This document shows positions 16,757 through 23,560 of a stretch of DNA of 23,792 bases, in pieces. The notes beneath the pieces are model-generated. The model was not told the origin of the DNA. It saw nothing but the letters and a program-made list of their open reading frames with translations, and did no database searches. Source of the DNA: Microbacteriaceae bacterium. Its GTDB lineage: Bacteria > Actinomycetota > Actinomycetes > Actinomycetales > Microbacteriaceae. The DNA is taken from NCBI GenBank assembly GCA_029979375.1, contig JAPOHQ010000011.1, positions 1 to 23,792 on the forward strand. The letters are read 5' to 3'. How positions within the stretch are numbered: the stretch's first letter is position 1; each line of letters begins with the position of its first letter. A program made the translations under genes and the position numbers.

Positions 16757-16770
16757 GGCGCAAATGCGCC
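16757..16770. repeat. Inverted repeat in the presumed argS leader
   Basis: GGCGC-AAAT-GCGCC is a perfect five-base-pair stem with a four-base loop (the symmetry extends to six pairs if the loop is reduced to two bases). It sits between the GH13 gene stop and the argS TTG, and ends 16 bases before the start, just upstream of the AGGA ribosome-binding site. On the argS transcript it is followed by an A-run, not a U-run, so it is not a standard intrinsic terminator. It could be a protein-binding site, a leader hairpin or chance. Confidence 0.4.
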
Positions 16771-16822
16771 TCAATAGGGGTTCGTCGGTGAACCTAAATC
16801 ATACCTTCTGGAACGCTTTGAG

Positions 16823-18473
16823 CTAAAGGGCTCGGAGCCAGACCGTGCTGTTTGGCGCAAGCTGCGATTCGTCACCAGAGGACGAGAGGATGACCTCACC
16901 AGTTGGCAGTTCTGCGGGTTTGTCGGAGAAATTGGTTGCAACAATCCAATTGCCACGCCTAAAAACTGTCGTGCCATGGGGGGAATCTATCCAACTCAAG
17001 TCATCAGAGGTTCCGAGCTCTTTGCGCAATGCAATTGCCTTGCGGTAGAGATTCAACGTCGAGCTAGATTCCTGTTCCTGGGCCTCAACCGATGAGTCTC
17101 CATACCAACTTGGTTGCGGCAGGTGTGAGCCACCCGGGCCAAATCCAAACGAACTACCCGCTTTAGCCCAGGGCAACGGCACCCTGCAGCCGTCCCTGGA
17201 CTTGAGCTTGCCCTCACCGCGGAACCATGATGGATCCTGCATCTGATCCGAAGGGATATCCAGAACATCGTGAAGACCGAGCTCCTCGCCCTGGTAAATG
17301 TAAGTCGACCCAGGCAAACCCAGGATTAGCAGAGTTGCCGCCTTGGCCCTGGCAAGGCCGAGTTCCAGGTCGAGGTCATGGTCCATGCGGTGGGTTACAT
17401 ACCAGTTGTTTTCGTCTGAGAAACCATCTGGCGAAGAGCCATACCCAGGAATCACGAGCCTTGTGGCATGGCGGATGACATCGTGATTGCTCATGACCCA
17501 GGTGGAGGAAGATCCCGTTTCCTTTGCACTCTGGAGGTTGTCCTCGATGATCTCTCGGAAACTTTCGGCATCCCAGGCCGAGGCCAGCAGATCGAAGTTG
17601 AAGGCCTGACCTAGACCCGCTTCGGAGGCGTAGGGGGCCCTGCGATTGGGATGCACCCAGGCCTCGGCAACCGCCACTCGCGGTGGGTCGTAGTCATTGA
17701 AGACCTCGCGCCACTGTGCGTAGACCTCCTGAACCTCATCGCGGTCAAAGAGCGGATCGGTGCCATCATCCTTCATCACGGCCAGCGAATAGGAGGCTCG
17801 ATCGGGAAGTGGTTCCAGGTTCTTCTTTAGGGCGTGGGCTACATCGATGCGGTAGCCATCGACACCTCTGTCGGACCAAAAACGCAAGACATCCAAGAAA
17901 TACTGATTTACCTCTGGGTTGTCCCAGTTGAAGTCTGGCTGCTCCTTGGTGAACAGGTGCATGTACCACTGGCCATCGGGGACCCTGGTCCACCCCTCGG
18001 GGCCAAAGTGGCTGGCTAGGTCTGATGGTGGAAGCTCGACCCTTTTCACCCCTGCCGTCGCGGAAGATGAACCTCTCTCGCTCGGGCGATCCGGGTCCAG
18101 CGGCGAGCGCCGCCTGGAACCAAGCGTGCTGATCGGAGCAGTGGTTTGGAACGATGTCGACAAAGACCCTGATTCCATGTCCATGAAGCTTTTCGACCAT
18201 CTCGTCAAACTGCTCGAGCGTTCCGATCCTTGGGTCGATGTCCATGTAATCGGCAACGTCGTAGCCACCATCAGCTAGTTCGGAGGGGTAGAAGGGACTC
18301 AGCCAGATCGCGTCAATGCCGAGCGATGCCAGGTAATTGATTCGCGAGATGATGCCGCGCAGGTCACCGATTCCATCGCCATTAGCGTCTGCGAAACTCC
18401 TCGGGTAGATCTGATAAACGACCGCGTTGCGCCACCAGTGAGCATCTCCTGAGAGCTGGTTCTTTCTTGCCAA
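16823..18473 (-). pseudogene. GH13 alpha-glucosidase, split by a single-base frameshift
   Basis: This is an alpha-amylase-superfamily (GH13) glucosidase, probably hydrolysing short alpha-glucans such as maltose or isomaltose in the cytoplasm; no signal peptide is seen. It starts at TTG 18473 behind GGAGG. The first 145 codons end FIFRDGRGEKG and contain conserved region I (DIVPNH, 106-111). The frame must then skip one base between about 18038 and 18046 to continue ELPPSDLASHFGPEGW and run to the stop at 16823. The rejoined product is 549 residues, full family length. It has the nucleophile Asp210 (GYRIDVAH), acid/base Glu270 (AVAEAW) and NHD at 329-331. The C-terminal beta domain is present. 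As read, the first frame gives a truncated protein with no catalytic site. It is either a young pseudogene or a one-base sequence error. Confidence 0.85.
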
Positions 18474-18539
18474 ATTGCCTCCGATAACGCCGCTTAGCCT
18501 AGCTGGCGATGAGGCCGAAACCGAAGTCGAAACCTAAGC

Positions 18540-18545
18540 TAAACT
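18540..18545 (+). promoter_or_regulatory. Possible -10 element of the tRNA-Arg gene
   Basis: TAAACT fits the actinobacterial TANNNT -10 pattern and ends 8 bases before the first base of the tRNA, so transcription would begin about at its 5' end. No convincing -35 hexamer is seen at the usual distance. An overlapping TAAGCT at 18535-18540 is an alternative. Confidence 0.35.
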
Positions 18546-18553
18546 CACCTCGA

Positions 18554-18625
18554 GCCCCCATAGCTCAGGGGATAGAGCGCCGCTCTCCGGAGGCGGGTGC
18601 GCAGGTTCGAATCCTGCTGGGGGCG
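18554..18625 (+). tRNA. tRNA-Arg (anticodon CCG)
   Basis: I folded this by hand. The acceptor stem GCCCCCA (18554-18560) pairs with TGGGGGC (18618-18624), with discriminator G at 18625. The D arm is GCTC/GAGC (18563-18566 and 18575-18578). The anticodon stem CCGCT (18580-18584) pairs with GGCGG (18592-18596) with one T-G pair. The loop CTCCGGA places anticodon CCG at 18587-18589, which reads CGG. The T arm GCAGG-TTCGAAT-CCTGC is at 18601-18617. The 3' CCA is not encoded and must be added. It is on the plus strand between two minus-strand genes, and its last base directly abuts the rdgB stop codon. Confidence 0.97.
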
Positions 18626-19195
18626 CTAGGTCAAGTATTGCGCCAGCTGTTGCAAAGCCAGAGCTCGATGGCTGATCTGATTCTTGAGGTCAGCGGGAAT
18701 CTCGGCAGCAGTGAGCTCGAAGTCTGCTGGGATGAACACCGGGTCGTAGCCAAAGCCACCTTCTCCCCTAGCTTCCGTTGCAATGCTTCCTGGCCAAACA
18801 CCGGTGAAACTCTTTAGTCCGGAGGCATCCACCAGCGCAATCGTGCAGACGAAACTGGCCTGCCGGTGCTCAGGGGCAATGTCCTCCAGTTGGCTCAACA
18901 GGAGATTTCGGTTGGTTGCGTCGTCTCTGGTTCCGGACCAAATTGCAGAGAAGATCCCCGGCGAACCTCCCATGATGTCGACGCAAAGCCCCGAGTCATC
19001 AGCAAATGAGGCCACTCCCGTTGCCTCGAAGGCTGCCCGGGCCTTGATTGCGGCATTTTCCAGAAAGCTAACCCCGGTCTCCTTCGGCGAAGGACCTTGG
19101 TAACCGGCAATTCTGAGGTTTGAACCAAGTGCCGAGAGGATCCCCTGAACCTCCGCGACTTTGTGAGGGTTGCCGGTAGCAAAAACCAGTTCCAT
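18626..19195 (-). CDS. rdgB: dITP/XTP pyrophosphatase (RdgB/HAM1 family)
   Basis: This house-cleaning enzyme hydrolyses dITP, ITP and XTP to monophosphates, keeping deaminated purines out of DNA and RNA. The 189-residue length is normal. Motifs are FATGNPHKVAE (about 5-15, nucleotide binding), SFADDSGLCVD (catalytic acidic pair), GEGGFGYDPVF and SHRALAL near the end. ATG at 19195 overlaps the rph stop by one base (TAATG). It is the last gene of murI-rph-rdgB, a standard actinobacterial grouping. Its stop codon abuts the tRNA-Arg gene on the other strand with no spacer, so its transcript must run antisense into the tRNA or stop there. Confidence 0.95.
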   Translation of the reverse strand: MELVFATGNPHKVAEVQGILSALGSNLRIAGYQGPSPKETGVSFLENAAIKARAAFEATGVASFADDSGLCVDIMGGSPGIFSAIWSGTRDDATNRNLLLSQLEDIAPEHRQASFVCTIALVDASGLKSFTGVWPGSIATEARGEGGFGYDPVFIPADFELTAAEIPADLKNQISHRALALQQLAQYLT

Positions 19196-19932
19196 TACTT
19201 CGAGCTAAACCTGTCCCCGAGGCTCTCGCGCTGCAGCCCGGCCAGCTCCTCTGTGGCAGCGAGAGCCAGATCGAGCAACTGATTTAGCTCCTCGCGATCG
19301 AATGGTTCGGCCTCGGCGGTGCCTTGAACCTCAACAAAATTGCCGCTGCCGGTGACTACAACATTCATGTCGGTCTCGGCTCTAACGTCCTCGGAATATG
19401 CAAGATCGGTAAGTGGCGTTCCGTCCACTATGCCAACCGAAACTGCTGCAACAGAGTCCAAGAGCGGCTGGGCGTCTTTCTTGATGTGGCCCTGCTGCTT
19501 AGCCCAAAAAATGGCATCGGCTAGGGCAACAAAGGCTCCCGTGATAGCCGCTGTTCTTGTGCCGCCGTCGGCCTGAATAACATCGCAGTCCAGAACAATG
19601 GTGTTTTCCCCGAGCGCCTTGAAATCAACCACGGCGCGCAGCGCACGCCCGATGAGCCTTGAGATCTCGTGAGTGCGACCGCCGATTTTTCCGCGCACCG
19701 CTTCCCGATCAGATCGGTCATGGGTAGCACGCGGTAGCATCGCGTATTCGGCGGTGACCCAGCCCTCCCCGGAGTCTTTCTTGAAGCGCGGAACACCGGG
19801 AGTGAAGGAGGCGTTGCAGAGCACTTTGGTGTGGCCGAACGAGACTAGGACGGAGCCCTCGGCGTATTTTGTGTAGCTCCGCTCCAACGTCACCGGACGT
19901 AATTGCGATGCTGACCGCGAGTCTTCTCTCAT
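19195..19932 (-). CDS. rph: Ribonuclease PH
   Basis: This phosphorolytic 3'-to-5' exoribonuclease trims tRNA precursors and works as a ring-shaped hexamer. It has 245 residues. Family landmarks are GEGWVTAEYAMLPRAT, the RNA- and phosphate-binding GKIGGRTHEISRLIGRALRA, DCDVIQADGGTRTAAITGA with catalytic acidic residues, and TDMNVVVTGSGNFVEVQGTA. ATG at 19932 overlaps the murI stop by four bases (ATGA), and its own stop overlaps rdgB, so all three genes look translationally coupled. The nearby tRNA-Arg without encoded CCA is the kind of transcript whose 3' end this enzyme matures, but that link is only positional. Confidence 0.96.
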   Translation of the reverse strand: MREDSRSASQLRPVTLERSYTKYAEGSVLVSFGHTKVLCNASFTPGVPRFKKDSGEGWVTAEYAMLPRATHDRSDREAVRGKIGGRTHEISRLIGRALRAVVDFKALGENTIVLDCDVIQADGGTRTAAITGAFVALADAIFWAKQQGHIKKDAQPLLDSVAAVSVGIVDGTPLTDLAYSEDVRAETDMNVVVTGSGNFVEVQGTAEAEPFDREELNQLLDLALAATEELAGLQRESLGDRFSSK

Positions 19933-20744
19933 TCTGACTTCCTATCCATGTGTTTCACACCCGCAACCTCTGGACCGAGGAACCTTCTTGCAAGCTTTTC
20001 AAACTCGCGCTCATCGCCTGTCGCCAGGAAGGTGTGGCTTGCCCGATTCGACTCCGGCGCCGAGAGATCGTGTTCTGCTAGAACTCGAAAAACATCTTTG
20101 GCGGTCTCATCGGCCGAGGAGACCAGATTTACACCATCCCCCATGACATAGGCCAACGCTGCCTGGAGCAGTGGGTAGTGGGTGCAACCGAGGACCAGGG
20201 TGTCAACACCGGCCGCTTTGATCGGCTTTAGGTATTCCTCGGCGACACCCAGCAGCTCGTCGCCTGAGGTAACGCCGCGTTCGACATACTCGACGAACTT
20301 TGGGCACGCTGCCGATGCGATCTCAAAGTCCACCGCTGCGGCAAAGGCATCGTCGTAGGCACGGGATGAAATGGTTGCCTGGGTTCCAATCACACCGACT
20401 CGGTTGTTTCTGGATGTGGCAACTGCGGTGCGCACCGCCGGTTGGATTACCTCGACAACTGGGACTCCAAGGCCCTCGGTGTAGCGCTCTCGGGCATCTC
20501 TCAGAACGGCTGCGGATGCCGAGTTGCAGGCAATGACCAGGAGTTTGACCCCGGAGGCAACCAGTTCGTCCATCACCTCGAGCGCAAGTCTCCTGACTTC
20601 GGAGATGGATTTTGTGCCGTAGGGAGAATTTGCGGTATCGCCGACGTAGACAATCGACTCGTGCGGCAGCTGATCGATTATTGCCCTGGCAACGGTTAGA
20701 CCACCGACCCCAGAGTCGAAAATGCCGATTGGCCTTGCATCCAC
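19929..20744 (-). CDS. murI: Glutamate racemase
   Basis: This enzyme interconverts L- and D-glutamate to supply D-glutamate for peptidoglycan. It has 271 residues. The two-cysteine, cofactor-independent active site is visible: IFDSGVGGLTVAR (about 8-20), GDTANSPYG (35-43), Cys73 in ACNSASA and Cys187 in LGCTHYPLL. The start is GTG at 20744. A typical ribosome-binding site at proper spacing is missing. Instead TAGACT (20751-20756 on the minus strand) ends exactly 6 bases before the GTG, which fits leaderless initiation. The gene is divergent from pncB across 45 bases and heads murI-rph-rdgB. Confidence 0.95.
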   Translation of the reverse strand: MDARPIGIFDSGVGGLTVARAIIDQLPHESIVYVGDTANSPYGTKSISEVRRLALEVMDELVASGVKLLVIACNSASAAVLRDARERYTEGLGVPVVEVIQPAVRTAVATSRNNRVGVIGTQATISSRAYDDAFAAAVDFEIASAACPKFVEYVERGVTSGDELLGVAEEYLKPIKAAGVDTLVLGCTHYPLLQAALAYVMGDGVNLVSSADETAKDVFRVLAEHDLSAPESNRASHTFLATGDEREFEKLARRFLGPEVAGVKHMDRKSE

Positions 20745-20750
20745 CCTGCA

Positions 20751-20756
20751 AGTCTA
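20751..20756 (-). promoter_or_regulatory. Leaderless promoter -10 element for murI
   Basis: On the minus strand this reads TAGACT, a TANNNT -10 hexamer. It is followed by six bases and then the murI GTG, so transcription would start at or next to the start codon, the layout of actinobacterial leaderless genes. No good -35 is present; the place where it would lie overlaps the opposing pncB -10. Confidence 0.5.
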
Positions 20757-20777
20757 GGGCGGTGGCCCTGCGCTCAG

Positions 20778-20783
20778 TAGGCT
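20778..20783 (+). promoter_or_regulatory. Leaderless promoter -10 element for pncB
   Basis: TAGGCT fits TANNNT and is followed by six bases and the pncB GTG at 20790, the same geometry as the murI promoter on the other strand. There is no ribosome-binding site before the GTG. A -35 at 17-base spacing would fall at about 20755-20760, over the murI -10. Confidence 0.5.
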
Positions 20784-20789
20784 GATGGC

Positions 20790-22061
20790 GTGACTTTTGC
20801 CCTCTACACCGACCGCTATGAGCTAACGATGCTCCAGGCCGCACTGCGTTCGGGAAAGGCTCAGCGCCAGACCGTATTCGAGGTTTTTGCGCGCCACCTC
20901 CCTCCCGGTAGGAGATTTGGCGTGGTTGCAGGAACCGGGAGGGTTCTCGAGGCCATAACCCAGTTCAAATTTGGTGAGGCGGAGCTCGATTACCTTCGTA
21001 CCGCCGAGATTGTCGACGAACCGACCCTCGATTACCTAGCCGACTATCGGTTTCAAGGCCAGATCGAGGGTTATCGGGAGGGCGAGCTCTATTTCGCCGA
21101 CTCACCGGTCCTCAGCGTCACCGGCAGCTTTGCAGACTCGGTGATTCTTGAGACTCTCATCCTCTCAATATTGAATTACGACTCGGCGATCGCCTCCGCG
21201 GCAGCTCGGATGCACGCTGCAGCGGGTGAGCGAGTGCTTGTGGAGATGGGTGCTAGAAGAGCCCACGAAGAGGCTGCGGTGGCAGCGGCTCGAGCGGCAT
21301 ACATTGCAGGCTTCAGTGCAACCAGCGACCTCGAGGCTGGCCGAAAGTGGGGCGTTCCGACCATGGGCACCTCCGCACATTCATTTACTCTCCTGCACGA
21401 CTCGGAGAAAGAGGCTTTCACGGCACAAATCGAATCCCAGGGTGAACGAACCACCTTGCTCGTCGATACCTACGACATTTCGGCAGCGGTTGCCCTGGCG
21501 GTCGAAATCACCGGAGGAAAGGTTGCCGCCGTCCGGATCGACTCTGGAGACCTTGGACAGGTTGCAATTGCGGTTAGGAAACAGCTCGATGAGCTCGGAG
21601 CAAAAGACACCAAGATTGTGGTCACGAGCGATCTGGATGAGTACACGATTGCGGCTCTGGCTGCCGCGCCGGTGGATCGCTACGGTGTTGGCACCTCTCT
21701 GGTGACCGGCTCGGGTCACCCCACTGCCGGTTTTGTCTACAAACTCGTTGCCCACTCAGATGGTGGCGAATGGGTGGATGTGGCCAAGAAGTCCAAGGAC
21801 AAGGCCAGCCGCGGAGGCAAGAAGCAGGCGGCCCGAGAGCTGGAAGGTGGCATCGCCATTGCAGAGCAGGTTGGAGCCCAACCTGCGGGAAGGGTTCTGC
21901 AGACATTGCTTTGGGATGGGAATCTGCCGATTGAAACTCATCTTGGAAAAAGCGGTGTTGAGACCGCCCGCGAGCATCACCGCGAAGCTATCTCCGAGCT
22001 GCCAGCATCTGCACTTCGCCTTTCAAAGGGCGAACCCGCGATTCCAACCCTCTTTGTCTAG
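20790..22061 (+). CDS. pncB: Nicotinate phosphoribosyltransferase
   Basis: This enzyme condenses nicotinate with PRPP, with ATP hydrolysis, to give nicotinate mononucleotide, the salvage entry to NAD. It has 423 residues. Visible family features are YTDRYELTM (6-14), EMGARRAHEEAAVAAARAAY (about 152-171), TMGTSAHSFT with the regulatory histidine at 197, and RIDSGDLG (phosphoribosyl binding). The C-terminal part includes a basic stretch KKSKDKASRGGKKQ typical of actinobacterial members. The start is GTG at 20790; a nearby ATG (20785) is out of frame. It is the only protein-coding gene read on the plus strand here. Its TAG stop overlaps the opposing DUF3039 stop in a shared CTAG. Confidence 0.95.
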   Translation: MTFALYTDRYELTMLQAALRSGKAQRQTVFEVFARHLPPGRRFGVVAGTGRVLEAITQFKFGEAELDYLRTAEIVDEPTLDYLADYRFQGQIEGYREGELYFADSPVLSVTGSFADSVILETLILSILNYDSAIASAAARMHAAAGERVLVEMGARRAHEEAAVAAARAAYIAGFSATSDLEAGRKWGVPTMGTSAHSFTLLHDSEKEAFTAQIESQGERTTLLVDTYDISAAVALAVEITGGKVAAVRIDSGDLGQVAIAVRKQLDELGAKDTKIVVTSDLDEYTIAALAAAPVDRYGVGTSLVTGSGHPTAGFVYKLVAHSDGGEWVDVAKKSKDKASRGGKKQAARELEGGIAIAEQVGAQPAGRVLQTLLWDGNLPIETHLGKSGVETAREHHREAISELPASALRLSKGEPAIPTLFV

Positions 22062-22279
22062 TCTTTGAGCTTCTCGTAAATCTCTTTGCAGGTTGGACAA
22101 ACGGGAAACTTCTCCGGAGACCGATTTGGGATCCAAACCTTTCCGCAAAGCGCAACGACAGCGTTGCCCATGACGGCGGACTCGACGATCTTGTCTTTCT
22201 TGACGTAGTGCGAGTAGCGCTCATGATCGCCATCTTCAACGAGCTGTTCTTCAATTAGCTCTGTTTCACGCGAGGTCAT
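22058..22279 (-). CDS. DUF3039 small putative metal-binding protein
   Basis: This 73-residue protein of the actinobacterial DUF3039 family has no established function. It carries Cys45 in ALCGKVWIP, Cys61 and Cys64 in FPVCPTCKEIY, and His24 in SHYV, a pattern that suggests one bound zinc. The N-terminal third is acidic. ATG at 22279 is 4 bases after the htrA stop, with no clear ribosome-binding site, so translation is probably coupled to htrA. Its stop overlaps that of pncB on the opposite strand. The family assignment comes from the recognisable CGKVWxPxRxPxKFPVCPxCKEIY pattern; the zinc idea is inference. Confidence 0.88.
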   Translation of the reverse strand: MTSRETELIEEQLVEDGDHERYSHYVKKDKIVESAVMGNAVVALCGKVWIPNRSPEKFPVCPTCKEIYEKLKD

Positions 22280-22283
22280 GGAG

Positions 22284-23480
22284 TTAGTTTAGGTCGGCTG
22301 CATCGCCCAGAGTGACCTTGAAGCTGAGCCGTTCGCCATCACGCAGCACCTTGACCTCAACCTCAGCTCCAGCCGGTTCTGCCCTAACCAGAGCAGTCAG
22401 GTCAGAGGAGCTTGCAACGCGCTTGCCGGCAAATTCGACAACCACATCCCCAGACTGAATGCCAGCGGCGGCGGCGGCGCCATCCTCGGTTACCTGCTCA
22501 ACGTATGCGCCGGTGGAGAAACTTGATTCGTCATCGGAGTTATTGCGCACCAGGGCACCTAGCAAGCCGTGGGTCGCCTCGCCGGTCTCCATGATTTCCT
22601 GTGCAATGCGATAGGCGGTATTCGACGGAATCGCAAAACCAACACCGATGGAACCGGCCTCACCGCCACCGGCGGTCGCGATTGCCACATTCACACCAAT
22701 CAGGCGGCCATTCTCATCCACCAGCGCCCCACCGGAATTACCGGGGTTAATTGCTGCATCGGTCTGGATCACCTGAATCGAAATTGACTCCCCCACACCT
22801 GTCCAAAAACGAAGTCCCGGCTCGTCCGTCACCTCCGAGCTTGCAACCTGAATCGTTCGGCTGAGTGCCGAGATGATGCCCTGGGTAACGGTGGAGGAAA
22901 GCCCAAGAGGAGCTCCAATTGCGACTACGTTTTGGCCGACGTTGAGTCCGTTTGAATCACTGAAGGTAATCGGCTTTAGGCCCTCCGCCTCAACCTTGAT
23001 GACGGCTAGGTCATAGACCGAGTCGTAGCCAATGAGTTCCGCGGGCAAGACGCTGCCATCCCAGAGCTGAACCGAAACCGCGGCATCGTCGGTGGTCCCG
23101 CCAAGGGTGACGACGTGAGCATTGGTGAGGATGTAGCCATCAGCTGTCAACAGCACGCCCGATCCCGAGCCACCAGAGCTGGACGAATTCACCGAAAGCG
23201 TTACTACCGATGGTCCCGCCTCGGAGGCGGCCCCGGTTACCCAATTGACCTCATCGACATTGTTCACCACCACCGGAAGCGGCTGAGAGGAATTGATGTA
23301 TGAGACTGAAAAGGCGCTGGAACCGATGATTCCCCCAACGAGAGCGCTGGACATGGCCAGAGCGGCAATCCCTAAGGCTCCAACCCGAGGCTTCTGCTTC
23401 TTAGGCTCAGGCTGCGGCGGGGCGGCATATGGAGAGGAGAAGACAAACTGGCTGTCGCCAGATCGGTTCCACTGAGACAT
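22284..23480 (-). CDS. Membrane-anchored HtrA/DegP-like serine protease with PDZ domain
   Basis: This S1C-family protease probably degrades or processes misfolded proteins outside the membrane. It has 398 residues. A cytosolic Pro/Lys-rich N-terminus (about 1-32) precedes one membrane helix (about 35-60, LGIAALAMSSALVGGIIG), then a linker. The trypsin-like domain carries His122 (TNAHVV), Asp157 (YDLAVI) and Ser249 (NPGNSGGAL), a complete triad. A C-terminal PDZ domain spans about 300-395 (AAAAGIQSGDVVVEFAGKRV). ATG at 23480 has GAAAGG eight bases upstream. CATAAT or TAGAAT in the 80-base gap upstream could be -10 elements, but no -35 is convincing. Actinobacteria often have several such paralogues, so I give no symbol. 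Confidence 0.94.
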   Translation of the reverse strand: MSQWNRSGDSQFVFSSPYAAPPQPEPKKQKPRVGALGIAALAMSSALVGGIIGSSAFSVSYINSSQPLPVVVNNVDEVNWVTGAASEAGPSVVTLSVNSSSSGGSGSGVLLTADGYILTNAHVVTLGGTTDDAAVSVQLWDGSVLPAELIGYDSVYDLAVIKVEAEGLKPITFSDSNGLNVGQNVVAIGAPLGLSSTVTQGIISALSRTIQVASSEVTDEPGLRFWTGVGESISIQVIQTDAAINPGNSGGALVDENGRLIGVNVAIATAGGGEAGSIGVGFAIPSNTAYRIAQEIMETGEATHGLLGALVRNNSDDESSFSTGAYVEQVTEDGAAAAAGIQSGDVVVEFAGKRVASSSDLTALVRAEPAGAEVEVKVLRDGERLSFKVTLGDAADLN

Positions 23481-23560
23481 GGTCTAACCCTTTCGTTGTC
23501 GACAGCGATTATGTTCAACAACTCTGGGGATTCTATGAGTCCCAGCTGGGTAATTTCTGA

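Noticed and set aside
16751..16770. The GGCGC hairpin next to a T-run as an intrinsic terminator for the GH13 gene.
   Set aside because: On the minus strand the stem is followed by A residues. The T-run precedes the stem on the plus strand, so neither direction gives stem plus U-tract.
18036..18048. Programmed frameshifting in the GH13 gene: AAAGGGT fits the X XXY YYZ pattern of a -1 slip site.
   Set aside because: The correct product needs a +1 shift, not -1. Neither the AAG nor the GGT codon allows a good +1 re-pairing, so an indel is the simpler explanation.
23541..23550. The palindrome CCCAGCTGGG between the right-edge gene and htrA as a terminator.
   Set aside because: It has no loop and no T-tract on either side; it is too short to claim as an operator.
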